Origin: [Phialemoniopsis] sp. UDSM-2020
Taxonomy: Eukaryota > Ascomycota > Sordariomycetes > Thyridiales > Thyridiaceae
DNA length: 64,000 nucleotides
Reading direction: 5' to 3'
NCBI GenBank assembly: GCA_018873225.1
Contig: JAEILZ010000007.1
Location: 1,426,001 to 1,490,000 of the forward strand
Part shown: piece after piece, positions 10,855-21,594 of the stretch
How the letters are laid out: each line of letters starts with the position of its first letter
How positions within the stretch are numbered: the first letter of the stretch is position 1
Program-made: the position numbers and the translations under genes
Notes under the pieces: model-generated
What the model saw: only the letters and a program-made list of their open reading frames with translations
Told to the model about the DNA's origin: nothing
Databases searched by the model: none

Positions 10855-11910
10855 ATGCAGGCCGAAGGAGTCGACGCCAGTCCATATTACGACGTTGTTG
10901 TCTGGCAGGTTCATGAAACCGAAGACGATTGCGAGATCGTCATCCGAACGAGCAATGGGCGAGCTTTCTATTGCCATATCTCTCCGTCCCAATTCAGCCA
11001 ATCGCCTCAACTTACAGAGTTGTACTTCAAGTGTCTAGATTTGCTGCGGTCCGGCGAGGAAGAAAAGGACGACTTCTACGTCGAGGACGCGTGTGACTGG
11101 CTGTCGAAACCGTTCCAGCCTTTGATTGCCGAGCTAGCTCCATCGTCTCTTGCGCCTCCGGGATCCCAGAGACCGACCCTCTCGCAATATCTGTTCCCCC
11201 CTTACTTTGTGTGTGCCCTCGCGGCGACTGGCGACAAGTTCGAGCCGCGCCGGCTATCGACTCAGGAGCACGGCTGGTCCAGCCCCCTGGTCCCTGTGGA
11301 TGGCAGCTTCCAGGAGGACTTGGACCGGTGGACTCGGACCTACCAACCGTCTGATGTCGAGATTTGCTATGAACGCGTCCAAGACGTGCTAATTAAACGT
11401 CCGACAAAAGTCATTGTGAATGATGGGCACACCGACAACGGACCGATAGTCTGCTTTTTCAAGCGGTTTGAGCTCTCGTTCGGCCCTGCCCATGCAAAGA
11501 GAGAGCTCGCGGCTTGCAAGCAGATCATCAGGGGGCATATTCCACCCCCTCCCGAGGCATGGATATGTCGGCCACGAGGCGTTGTCCGAGAGAAACATGG
11601 TTTAGCTGGCATGCTATTTACCTGGATTGATAAAAAGGGCGTGCTGTCAGCTGCGAGGGCTGCTCAAAGCTCCCCCGAGTTGAGAATACGTTGGGCGACT
11701 CAGATTAGAGAATCACTAAAGAGCCTTCATGAAAGGGGCATAGTCTGGGGAGACGCCAAAGCAGAGAACATCCTCATCGACAGGGACGATAATGCCTGGA
11801 TCATAGACTTTGGGGGCAGTTACACCCCCGGTTGGGTCGACGAAGACAAGGCTGGGACGTTTGAAGGTGACGTGCAGGGCGTGGCAAAGATAATGGAAAT
11901 CCTTAGATGA
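10855..11910 (+). CDS. Kinase-like protein (eukaryotic fungal kinase-like)
   Basis: About 351 aa. The C-terminal half has a protein-kinase catalytic core: RESLKSLHERGIVWGDAKAEN keeps the catalytic Asp (WGD) and metal-binding Asn, and WIIDFGGSYTPGWVD keeps the DFG motif. The last part (GTFEGDVQGVAKIMEIL) matches the short ending typical of small fungal kinase-like proteins. I see no clear glycine-rich loop; the N-terminal half (to about residue 200) is family-specific and unrecognised. So it could be an active atypical kinase or a pseudokinase. The frame is open upstream to 10753, but the first ATG is 10855; a 5' exon is possible. One exon, no membrane segment. Confidence 0.72.
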   Translation: MQAEGVDASPYYDVVVWQVHETEDDCEIVIRTSNGRAFYCHISPSQFSQSPQLTELYFKCLDLLRSGEEEKDDFYVEDACDWLSKPFQPLIAELAPSSLAPPGSQRPTLSQYLFPPYFVCALAATGDKFEPRRLSTQEHGWSSPLVPVDGSFQEDLDRWTRTYQPSDVEICYERVQDVLIKRPTKVIVNDGHTDNGPIVCFFKRFELSFGPAHAKRELAACKQIIRGHIPPPPEAWICRPRGVVREKHGLAGMLFTWIDKKGVLSAARAAQSSPELRIRWATQIRESLKSLHERGIVWGDAKAENILIDRDDNAWIIDFGGSYTPGWVDEDKAGTFEGDVQGVAKIMEILR

Positions 11911-12053
11911 TGAGGACTGTCTTGTTCAATTGAACGGCTTGCAAAAAGAAACTGAACGGAACCTCGAACTTGGGACGGGTCAGACGTCCAAAGGAAGAGC
12001 AGGATTCCATCGCGACGGGCACGCACACAAGGGGGGAATTACCGGTGTCCGAG

Positions 12054-12949
12054 CTAGGTGTAAGTGTACTGGTTGATCGTGATGTCATCAACAGTCCAAG
12101 TTTTTCCGCCATCAGAAGTCACCAGATTGCCCGAGGCGCCATTTAGGGATAGGGTGTTCTTGTAGTTGGGGTTGGGAGCGCTCATGGTGAGCTTGGTGTT
12201 GATGTAGTGGTGCGTTGGGACGGTTCCGCACTTGGCTTGCTGGCATTCCATGGCAGTTCCCCAGCCAAGACCACCCCGCCCGCTGGCTATTGACTAGTCA
12301 GTACCCTGCCAGGATGAATTACTTCGAAAGAGATAACTTACAGGTAGATAGTGTTGAGACCACGTTGCCGTTGACCGACACAATCTGGTCGGTCTTGCCA
12401 GTGGAATCATTGTGCTTGTCTGTGCCAAAAGTCAGCCCAGTCATGGATTTCCGTGTATTGCAGGCTTACAATGGTAGGTGACCTTATCTCCAGGGTTGGC
12501 CTTGAAGACAGCACCATCTTCTTGGTTGTCTGGAAAGAGGTTAGGGTCAAAGCCAATGTGGAAGTCTTGTCATGACTTACTTTCGAGAGTGCTGGCAGTA
12601 ACACACCACTTCACCTCACTTGCGACCAGATTGCATGGTGAACTATGTGGAGCCGGCTTAGACTCGGAAACTCAAACATGAGTACTATTGCAACTCACCC
12701 GATGCCAACGGTCGAAATAGCCAAGCCTTGGACAAGATCACCGTCATCCATGCCCATGCCAGGCCACAGACCCAGATTGCCGGTGTGGGGATTCTGCAGA
12801 GGTGGGAGGACAAGTGTAGTGGTTGCCTCGATGATGAAGGTCCCATCGGCAACGGGGCCGGTGGAGAAGTAGTTGCCAAAGGAAAAGTATTGTCGGCGTA
12901 CAACGGATGCCGCCGCGACCGAGACGAGGGGAAGAAGAGAAGTATACAT
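12054..12949 (-). CDS. Small secreted protein, five exons
   Basis: 227-aa protein predicted to be secreted: a Met-Tyr-Thr-Ser start, a hydrophobic core (LLPLVSVAAASVV) and a likely cleavage near Ala-Ser/Val-Arg-Arg. The mature part is rich in Thr, Gly and Asn with three Cys pairs possible (SPC, WC, ECQQAKCG), and looks like a beta-sandwich; the phrases KVTYHYKHNDSTGK and GKTWTVDDITI resemble fungal secreted jelly-roll proteins, but I do not recognise a catalytic family. Introns (minus strand): 12643-12698, 12530-12580, 12420-12469, 12287-12341; all have GTRAGY donors and the exons sum to 684 nt in frame. A TATA box lies 125 bases upstream. It could be an effector-like or cell-wall protein; no function is claimed. 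Confidence 0.82.
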
Positions 12950-13871
12950 GCTTGCCAAGTTTCTTGTAGAGAAGCTTAGATCTGGAATGGGCTTAGACAG
13001 TGGTATGTGATCAATGTGGGATATCATATTAGCCAAGGTTTCAAGCGAAAAGACAGAGAGTGCTTGGCGTCCATATTTATATCCCAAATCCAACATTTCA
13101 GGGACTGGTGCATTTCATACTTGCATTGAAACCATTCTACGTCATTGAGAGTGGCTTCTTCCACCTCTGATTGCTGCATCCCCGAGCTTAGAACTGTATG
13201 ATCTGCTCTGTCTCAGGAGAATACGTATTCCACCTATGGGGAATTTGACGTTGTGACATTGTAGTGGTTGAAAGTTGCCAGTCCATTGGTGCGCGTCTAC
13301 AACACTAGCTTCTGCAGTCTCAGAACATGCCAGCTGCCATTTTCGACTCGGCAGACCCAGCTCCGAGACGGTAGATGCTATTCACTTGGAAACAAGTCAA
13401 CGTATCAAGGAGAGTGAGATCTAGGTACTCAGGTGATTCAGGTATGAATTCAACGAATTTGAGGCCTGACATTGAGACTGCGTCCTTCTGGTGCCATGCA
13501 TCGTCATGGCCGACACGGGGCCAGAATGCTGCCTTTCATGTGAGTGAGAGGCAACGTCAGGTACAAGGCTCCTCGATACGACAGAGAAGGTATCATGGTA
13601 AGATGTCAATTTGATTCAACTCAATGCCGTGCATTTAACAGGTCAGGCAGGCCGTAGAGCTTCATGGCGGGCTCTCCGAGGTCAATGTAGGCCACTGGAG
13701 GTCGGACACCAAAAAAGCGGTGTACACAGACGGTGTCGATTCTGCCGGCCAATCGCACTTTTTTCTGCTACACCGCCCGCCCGCCAAAAAATTGCCCATG
13801 CTTCCTGCGAGTTTGGTCGGCGAGCAAACCTCTGAGCTTCAATCAAGACAGCGCAAATCACACAACGCACC
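12950..13871. other. Divergent intergenic region
   Basis: Holds the promoter of the secreted-protein gene (minus) and that of RPF2 (plus). Apart from the TATA box at 13074-13081 I see nothing that supports a gene or repeat; short open frames here have no coding character. Confidence 0.5.
13074..13081 (-). promoter_or_regulatory. TATA box of the small secreted protein gene
   Basis: TATAAATA on the minus strand, 125 bases upstream of the ATG at 12949. Confidence 0.55.
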
Positions 13872-14866
13872 ATGTTGAGGCAAATGTAAGTCAATTCGTT
13901 CATGTAATATTGATTCAAAGTGTGCTGACCCTCCACAGAAAACCCAGGAATGCCCGCTCGAAGCGGGCGCTCGAGAAGCGCGAGTCCAAGGCCGTCGAGA
14001 ACCCCAAGACCGCTCTCTTCTTGCGCGGCACCTCGTGCAGCCAGGTCTGCCAGGACGCCATGGCCGACCTACACTCGATGCGCATGCCCCTCGCCAAGAA
14101 GTTCACCAAGAACAACCCCGTACACCCCTTCGAGGACGCCTCGTCCCTCGAGTTCTTCAGCAACAAGAACGACTGCTCCCTGCTCGTCTTTGGCAACTCG
14201 TCCAAGAAGAGGCCGCACTGCCTGACCCTCTGCCGCACGTTCGACTACAAGATGCTCGACATGCTCGAGCTCTACCTCGACCCGGACACCTACCGCCGCA
14301 TCGGCCAGTTCAAGACGGAGAAGTTCGCGGTCGGCCTCAGGCCGCTGCTCGTCTTCGCGGGCCCGGCATTCGAGAGCCCCGTGCGCAACGAGTGGACGAC
14401 GGCCAAGAGCCTGCTGCTCGACTTCTTCCGCGGCGACTCGTCATCGGACAAGATCGACGTCGAGGGCCTGCGGTACGTCATCTCGGTGACGGCCGACGAG
14501 GACGCCTCGACGCTGCGCCTGCGCGCCTACCTCGTGCGCACCAAGCGCAGCGGCCAGAAGCTGCCCCGCGTCGAGCTCGAGGAGATGGGCCCGCGCATGG
14601 ACTTCCGCATGGGCCGCCTGCGCGAGCCCGACGAGGCGATGCTCAAGGAGGCGATGCGCAAGGGCAGGACGACCGAGGAGCGCACCAAGAAGAACATCTC
14701 GACCGACATCGTGGGCGACAAGATGGGCAGGATACATCTGGGTAAGCAGGATCTGAGCCAGCTGCAGACGCGCAAGATGAAGGGTCTCAAGAGGTCGCGG
14801 GATGATGACGAGGATGGCGAGGCCGCTGGGGCAAAGAGGGCGAGGGATGAGGATGATGAGGAGTAG
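13872..14866 (+). CDS. RPF2: Ribosome production factor 2 (Brix domain)
   Basis: Nucleolar assembly factor of the 60S subunit; in yeast Rpf2 with Rrs1 brings the 5S RNP into pre-ribosomes. The protein (about 313 aa) starts MLRQIKPRNARSKRALEKRE and contains a full Brix domain with FLRGTSCS, NPVHPFED, SLEFFSNKNDCSLLVFG and GLRPLLVFAG, all close to the family. The C-terminus is acidic/basic low complexity (SRDDDEDGEAAGAKR), normal for it. One intron, 13886-13938, splits the fifth codon after only 14 coding bases. GC content at third positions is high compared with neighbours, as expected of a strongly expressed housekeeping gene. Confidence 0.96.
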
Positions 14867-15332
14867 AGGTCACAATCGGTGTTTGCAGTAGATATCATTG
14901 ATGGGCATTGACGCTTCCCGCGGATCATGGTGCCCGGGGACGCATTTTTGTTACTTTCAGTAGTACCCTGGCGTAACGGCTTGGACTCGGACGGAAAATT
15001 TCAATCTAGCATCTTCAATTGAACATTCACACAGTCGAGTTCTTCTCTATTTTGTAAGTGCTAAGAGTAAGGATGTGTCGATGCACTGAGGTGGTTCATC
15101 GAAATGCTTCAAAGTTGGTCCCCAAAAATGCGACAGCGGTTTCCTTTAGCGCCAGTTCCAGCGCTCTCAGCGCTGAACATCCAAACCCCACCACAACTCA
15201 TGCTTCAATGATGCCATTTGATGTACCCGACGTTCGTCCATTCAATACAGACCTCTGCATTCATTGCCAAGGAAACCTAGGCCTCTCATCCCTTTCTCAA
15301 TACCTAGAGAGACCGTCTCGCCAACTTATCCC
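14867..15332. other. Intergenic region
   Basis: RPF2 3' region and promoter of the CCDC97-like gene. I see no gene, repeat or clear TATA box. Confidence 0.45.
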
Positions 15333-16361
15333 ATGATAATGGCACAACCTTCAGCCTCGGATGATAGCTCGGGCGCGACAACGTACGCGAAGCCCCGGCC
15401 CCGACCACCAAGGTCACCTGCCGAGTCGGCGCAGGTCCGCATCCGCAACCGCCGGCGAGAGTATCTCGAGCGAAACCCGGACTACTTCAAGTCCGCGGAG
15501 CACGAGCTAGCCGGTAAGTTGTGATCTGCTCTTCATGTATCATCAACCATCTGGTCTGCAGGGCCTGGGCATAGACCCGGCCAAGGTTGTGATGACATGT
15601 TTTCATCTCAGCCGGCTCATCGTCCCCGGCCTTCTTCCCATCTCCCCCCAACCTTCCATTATTCCATACCATCATATGCCATGGCTCCGCAGCCACGTCC
15701 TATTTCATTCTGAAACTATCCTCCTGGCCATCGTGCTCACACCTCACCAGATCCCCTCCTTTACGACACCCTCATCCGGCGCTTCCAGACCCCGCAAGAG
15801 CGCCAGTCTGAAGGCCAGGCCAAGGGCTACTCCCGCGTGCTAGAAGGCTCCCTCCTGCGAGGCGAGGCCCGCCTAGCCCGCATGGCCGAATCATACGCCT
15901 CAGGCCCGGCAGGCGGCGGTCCATCCTTTCCACCCACGGACATCCGCTCTCAAACGCCAACCATCTCGGCATCATCATCGGCGACGGCAGGAGAAACGAA
16001 CGGACGGACGCCGTCCAGAGCAAGTTTCCTCCCCGCCGAAAACGCCGCTACGACCTCCGCAGCGGCAGCTGAGTCCGAGGTGCTCGACCCGCCCGCCGAC
16101 CGCGCCGACGGCCGGCGCCGGTGGGACGATTTTCTCAGGGAGCGCTTCGTCCACGGCGGCGACGAAGATTTTGACTACGCCGGCACCGTCGACGCCAACG
16201 ACGAGTACGACGCGCAGGAACGGCGCGACGAGGAGGACGCGTGGTTCGATGAGGAGGACCCCGGGTGGGCGAGCAGCGATGAGGCCATGGGCGGCGACGA
16301 GGAGCATGAGCACGGCAAGAGAGAGATTCTGCATGGGGAGACTGGGGTGCAGGACTTTTGA
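15333..16361 (+). CDS. CCDC97-like (DUF2052) protein
   Basis: 263-aa protein, two exons, with an unusually long intron for this window (15514-15750, 237 nt). The N-terminal part has NRRREYLERNPDYFKSAEHELA and DPLLYDTLIRRFQTPQERQ; the C-terminus has RRRWDDFLRERFVHGGDEDFDY and a run of acidic residues with EYDAQERRDEEDAWFDEEDPGW. These are the conserved blocks of the CCDC97 family, a protein found with the SF3b part of the U2 spliceosome in animals. Role in splicing here is inferred from the family only. A second Met lies two codons after the first. Middle 100 residues are low complexity. Confidence 0.85.
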
Positions 16362-16535
16362 AGAGAAGCCGCACGATGGTATCAGGTAAGCATCTCATCT
16401 TCCACCAACGCTATTCAAATAGACCTATCTGGCTAACTGCTGTCTCCCAGAAAACTTTCCAAATCGCTGTTACAAACACATATCACAAACGCTATAGATG
16501 CCGACCTAGTACCGCACGACCGCATCGTCTCTCTC

Positions 16536-18641
16536 TCACTTGGGCGAGTCCCCGGCTTCAGGTTGATTGTTGCTGTCCTTCTTCTTCGTCTTCTTCTTCT
16601 TTCTGGACCTAGTCGAGGGTTGTTCGAGAACAGCGAACCGCCCAGAAGTTCCGACCGTGGGGGCCGGACTCGACTCTGAGGCTCGCCGTGTGGGCGCAGT
16701 TACCTCGATCCACGAGCCGGAGTTGGCGGAAGATTCAGGCTTGGTAGGAAATTGAGCTTCGCCTTGAGACTGAGCTTCGACTTGAGATTGAGTTTCGACT
16801 TGAGATTGAGCTTCGACTTGAGATTGAGTTTCGACTTGAGACTGAGCTTCGACCTGAGACTCAGCTTCGGCCTGAGACTCAGCTTCGACTTGAGATTGAG
16901 ACCTGGCAGGAGATTGAACCTCAGGGGCAGAATAATACTCGTCTGAAGACCCAGACTTGGTAGGTGACGGCGAGTGAGCCCTCGTCTCAGCCACTTGTGA
17001 TGGCCTGAGATCTCCGGCCTCCCGAACAGGTTCAACTGTAGGCGTCCGGGGCCGAGTTTCAGGAGGTTTCGCTTGTTCTATTTCGGTTCTGGGTTTAGCT
17101 GGCGCAGTCGACTTGGCTACGTCAGCCCATGACTTGGCCACCGTAGGCCTACCCTTCTGTTGTGCCCCAGTCTGGCTATCCTCGGATTTCGTTTCGTCAG
17201 TGGGATAATCCTTGGTCTTTGGACTTTCCTGTTTGGGAGGAGGAGGAGCTTGATCATAGACATCCTGCCCCGCGGTCGTTTCGGCAGTGGGATAACCCTC
17301 CGTCTGATGACCCAAGGGACCCGGCGCTGGGTCGACACGATTGCGAAATTTCTAGTCGGTGCCTGCATCGACGTTCTTCGCCTGCTGGAGCCGATTGTGC
17401 ACAGGTTTGATGCGGTCGAGGTCATTCTGGGATTCGGGTGACGGCAATGAATAACGGGCGGTCGAAGCAATTTGTTCACCCTTCTTCGATTTGGTAAACG
17501 CGTCACTACTACCCGACGGCGGAACCCCATGGACCGCACGGAATCTCGCCTGCGCAGCGCTCGATAAAGGATTTGGGGGTGGATCTCTCCAAAGCATGAA
17601 GCGTTGTCTTTCGTTGAGCTCTTCATCCGGAATGTAATGGGTTGTGGACGCTTTCTCCTTGACATTGGTCGATGGGCCACCCCATGGTGCACGAGTGTTA
17701 ATCGCTTTCCCCTTCGTCTCTCTTGCTTTCTCTTCTTGCCTTCTTGCTTTCTCCTCTTCCCTTCTTGCTTTCTCTTCTCTCACTCTTTGTTTCTCTTGTG
17801 CTGCACCAAGAGCTATAGCCCAAGACTCGGCATTCTGGCGCAGTGCCTCCGACGCTGCGTCCTTTCCCGAATCGTTCGGAGGTGGTCCTGCCATGTGTTC
17901 GAAGGACGGGCCAGCAACGGCTCCGGATACGCTGTTTACGGTCTTGATCAAGCCCAGTAGATGCGATGGGAGCCACGCATGTGACGCTTCCTCCCCTCGT
18001 CTCAAATTGCGAGGAGAGACTTTGCCAGATTGGTCGACTACGTCGGCCGAGTTCCACGAAGTCCACGAAAGCAACCTCTTCCTTCCTTTCTTGGATATGG
18101 CCGCACCAGATTCGCCTTGCGAGGCCAAGGTATTTGGCGGAGTCCACGGGGCCACCGACGACTTCTTCGCTGCCCTACCCGATTCGGAAGGGGCGTTTTG
18201 GAAGAAGGAATTGTACTGGTTCCAATGTGCCGCTTTCTCTCTTGCCTTTTTTGACGGGCCGGGGTTAGGTACGCCGAGGGCGAGAAAGAAAAGATGAGGA
18301 TCTGAAGATGGGCCGGCGACGGCTGTCCCAGATATGGACTCGTAGGGGTTGTTTGGATTCGATCTGTATCGTTTTGGGGCCAGTTCTGAGCGAGAAAGAC
18401 CGGCCTCTGCCATCAGGGCTCGCAGAAGTCCGGCGTCAAACAAGCCTGATGGGAGGGGTTGTCCCCTTGCGTAGCAGAGAGCGAGTATCTTTGGTAGGAA
18501 TGGTCAAGTAATGAATGAATGGTGATGATGTGTGAGGATTTACATTGACTGAAAGATGCTGGGGGGAGAACTTGAAGGAGGGCAAGCAACAATAAATAAG
18601 GATCTTCTTAAGCAAGGAAAGGACAGATCAGACGAGACCAT
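16536..18641 (-). CDS. Low-complexity repeat protein, probable intron covering an in-frame TAG
   Basis: Unrecognised protein. With the model given (exons 18641-18544, 18465-17403, 17351-16536) it has 658 aa. Visible parts: an N-terminal exon spliced at 18466-18543, a charged region with Glu-Lys-Ala-Arg repeats (VREEKARREEEKARRQEEKA), PDEELNERQRFMLWRDPPPNP, a Pro/Thr/Ser region, eight hexapeptides of type QSQVEA/QSQVET, and a basic end RSRKKKKTKKK. The two long open stretches are in one frame but separated by TAG at 17352-17354. A 51-nt stretch, 17352-17402, begins GT and ends with that TAG, so splicing it out keeps the frame; its donor (GTGCAC) is weak. Unspliced, the product ends at 403 aa. 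N-terminal exon and intron are moderately sure. Probably disordered; function unknown. Confidence 0.55.
16757..16905 (-). repeat. 18-bp tandem coding repeat
   Basis: About eight imperfect 18-base units, alternating GAGCTTCGACTTGAGATT and GAGTTTCGACTTGAGATT on the plus strand; they encode QSQVEA / QSQVET hexapeptides on the minus strand. The unit length is a multiple of three, so copy changes keep the reading frame. The plus strand is also open through the repeat, a by-product of the repeat and not a gene. Confidence 0.85.
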
Positions 18642-18862
18642 GTTGGCAGGCTCAAGGGGCCAAAACCAGAAACCACGACGTAGTGGGAGCGAATCATCAA
18701 GCCTCGTCAATCATCAATCTATTAGGTTTCTCGCTCGAACCAACGCGACTTCCAAAATACACATTATCATTACCATTAGACCCTCGACGCGGTTCTGCCG
18801 CACATTTGCTGATGTTGGTCCAGGCCAGCCATCTCCCACCACCGCCGCCCGATTCCCACGGC

Positions 18863-20075
18863 TCAATTGACGCACTCCTTGTAGCATGCCTCGAGCAGAT
18901 CCAGCGAGTCTGGATGTACGCGTCCGACCTTGGCCACCTTGAGATTGTCCTCCAGCGTGTACAGCCTTCTGCAATCAAGCCTCGCCATCGGTGACACACA
19001 CTGCTGCCCATTCTCGACGATGATGCCAATGGGCTCGCGCAGGATGCCTTCTTCGGGAAACGGGGACGGCGCGTCGATACCGGCGGGATAGAGCACGGCG
19101 GATTCGTTGGGGACTCGATACTCGCACTCTCCAGGGCTGAATATCGTGATAGAGAGGCAGATTGAGAAGTTGCGGCGCTTTCGGACGACGACGAACCAGC
19201 GATACCTCGCCACGGGCTTCTCGCCGCAGAACGGTGGGCACGCCTGAGTGTATTCTCGACTGCTCTTCTTGAGCCCCGACGGTTCCTGTCCCTCTGGCTC
19301 GAACCAGACGACCTGGAATATTCGACCCGGGCAGAAGAACTTTTTGGGTTTCGATATGGTCGCGAACTCTGCTTTATCTGTCAACCTCGAAGAGAGGGAA
19401 TGCAAGCAAACACCGCATGCCACCACCGCCAATCTGCGCAAACTTCCGCACTCCCCCCCGAGAACCAATTCGCAATCAATCGCAATACTAGAGGAGGTAC
19501 AATCTTACTCGGCTCTGCGCTGTGCAGTTGTTCCTGTGGTGGTTCTTGCTTAGAAGGCACTTGTCTCTGGACAACCCTTGGCATGCTTCCGCGTTCACTC
19601 TTCTTTCGCCGGGGTTTACTCTCATCGTCATCGGACTCTGGTCCGATCTCTTCACACGACACGATGCAATCACGAGATTTGCTAACATGGTCCCGGCTAG
19701 AGTTGGCCTCTGACCGGTGCTGTCTGCTCATCACGGCCTTTGCACTTCCCATTCTCTGATGCGATCTGTACAAGAGGAGCTGGCCGCCTCGCCACTGCAC
19801 GTAATCCTGCTTCTCGACATTCCACTCCCAATGTCCTCCGCCAAAACGAGACGCGCCGTAAACCGAGTCGCCGTCAGACATGTAGCCGTCTGAACTAGAC
19901 GGCTCTGTCTCGGTGGTAAAGTTTTCACCATCGGCTGTTGTACCACAGGAGATCAGTATCTGGACAGAACCATCCGAGTGACAGCATAAGAGCACTTACC
20001 TTCTGTGTAAGTCGCGGATACGGAATCTGCACTTTCGCTTGGGGTCTGCGTACTGACGACCCCGCGGTTCATCAT
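18863..20075 (-). CDS. DUF6590 domain protein
   Basis: 338-aa protein, three exons (20075-20000, 19934-19509, 19377-18863); introns 19935-19999 and 19378-19508 have GTAAGT and GTAAGA donors, and the joined frame runs SAEP-NKAEFATISKPKKFFCPGR. The C-terminal half matches the fungal DUF6590 pattern: FFCPGRIFQVVWFEPEG, YRWFVVVRKRRNFSICLSI, LDCRRLYTLEDNLKVAKVG. The domain has no known activity; it is common in filamentous fungi and often follows long disordered regions. Here the N-terminal 170 residues are acidic and Ser-rich with a basic patch (SKPRRKKSERGS), which could be a nuclear signal. Two ATGs in tandem open the gene; either fits. Confidence 0.82.
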
Positions 20076-21594
20076 AACCAAACAAATGTCCTTCTGCTGT
20101 TCAAACGGTCAAACGCCAAATGAACTGCAAAGAAAAAGAACGAGCGCAAATGATCTCTGCTTCGGATTTCTCCCTTGCGTTCCCCGTCCCCGTCCCCGAG
20201 GGCATGGGAACCCTGACTTATTAAGACAAAAACAGCGTTGCCAAGAAATGCGCGACAACCTCACTTTTCCATGTTCAAACTTAGCAGCAGGGTCAATGGG
20301 CATGACCGCATTTTCCTTTGGGTGGATCACTATGATGTCGTTGATGTGATACGACGCATGTGCCTGCATGAGCTGGAACAGGACGGTGGGGGGGAATAAC
20401 CCTTCGACATGTTTCGACATGGCTTGCATGTGCTGCGCAACCCATGACATCGGCGATGTTTAGCGGGGCCCCCGGGGCCTGCCATTCGCCGGGGAAGCAA
20501 CCCGGAAGGGTTCAGAACCCTGCTTTTACACCCCCGGCCTCACCACCACCCGTGTCTGTCGTCGTCCGTTGCGAAAACAGACGGGACACCCGGCCAGCCA
20601 GGACCCGGCAGCTCTGGTTTGGGTGTCAAGCTTCTTTACCGTGGCTGCGGAAAGCCGTATGATGATTTCGGGGTCCTTTTGTGCGTCATCGGGCTGCTGT
20701 TGTGCGACCCCTACGCATGGCATTCTCGTCATGCATGGATCGCCGGAAGACCAAGGCATCGGTGTCGCTGGCAATCTTTGACAAACGCAATCGAAGCTGG
20801 GAGATGAAGGCATCATTGTTCAGATATCTCTTGACCGTGTTGGAGTGTTGCAAGCAACTCGACCGGCGCCGCCTTGCTACCGGCGGCTTATTTTGTGCCA
20901 AGGCGCCGACACTTGCTGTAAGTCAGTTTGTGGCGTCCTTTGGGTGTCAACAAGTGACAGGTGGAGACGCGACCCTTGCTGCTGGGTACTGCACCATCTG
21001 CAAGTTTGCCAAGGTCAGGGAGCATGAGACTGCATGCGAGAAGCATGTTCCGCGGAGATGTTTTGGTCACTTGGATGCAAATTGAAACCCTTGAACAACC
21101 ACACCAACCTTTGAGTCGTCCATACTGACACCGAGGCCATCTCGAGCATGCTCAGCGTTTTCTACATCGATAACGCTGTCAACGGCGACCTGTGCGGCTG
21201 GGTATTTGCGGCTCCTCGCTCACATGGAGCCGCCATGGCGAAGGCTTGGATAAACGGTCCGTGGACCGGTTAAATGGGGGTAAATTGGAACCCTTTCCCG
21301 CCTTCCACCCAGCCGGCGCCCGCAAATGGCGGGGGAGCTTCTGGAGAGAGGAGAAGAGATCGAATGTTGCTCGGCGACGCGAGGGGAAATTGAGATATAT
21401 ATTATCTTGGGACTGCCATTGATCTTCGGCCTCGAGATCTCATACTTCTGTCCTGACGAAGCAAGATTGCATTGGCGATTTGAGATCTCCCCACAGATCT
21501 CTCCTCCCCGCAACACCAAGAACCCCACATCACGATCCTCAGACGCCAGACTTACAGTGCAGACTAAATCGGAGGCTCCTACAAAATCGCAATC
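20076..21594. other. Long divergent intergenic region
   Basis: 1.5 kb between the DUF6590 gene (minus) and the GH43 gene (plus). Open frames up to about 134 codons occur on both strands but overlap each other and show no protein-like pattern. An AT-rich stretch (GATATATATTATC, about 21389-21402) lies some 200 bases before the GH43 start. I see no RNA gene or mobile element. Confidence 0.5.

Noticed and set aside
14035..14745. 236-codon alternative frame inside RPF2
   Set aside because: Typical shadow of a GC-rich coding exon; RPF2 in the other frame matches a well-known family.
16752..16946. Plus-strand open frame of repeated Leu-Ser-Phe-Asp-Leu-Arg
   Set aside because: It is the mirror of the 18-bp coding repeat of the minus-strand gene; repeat structure alone keeps it open.
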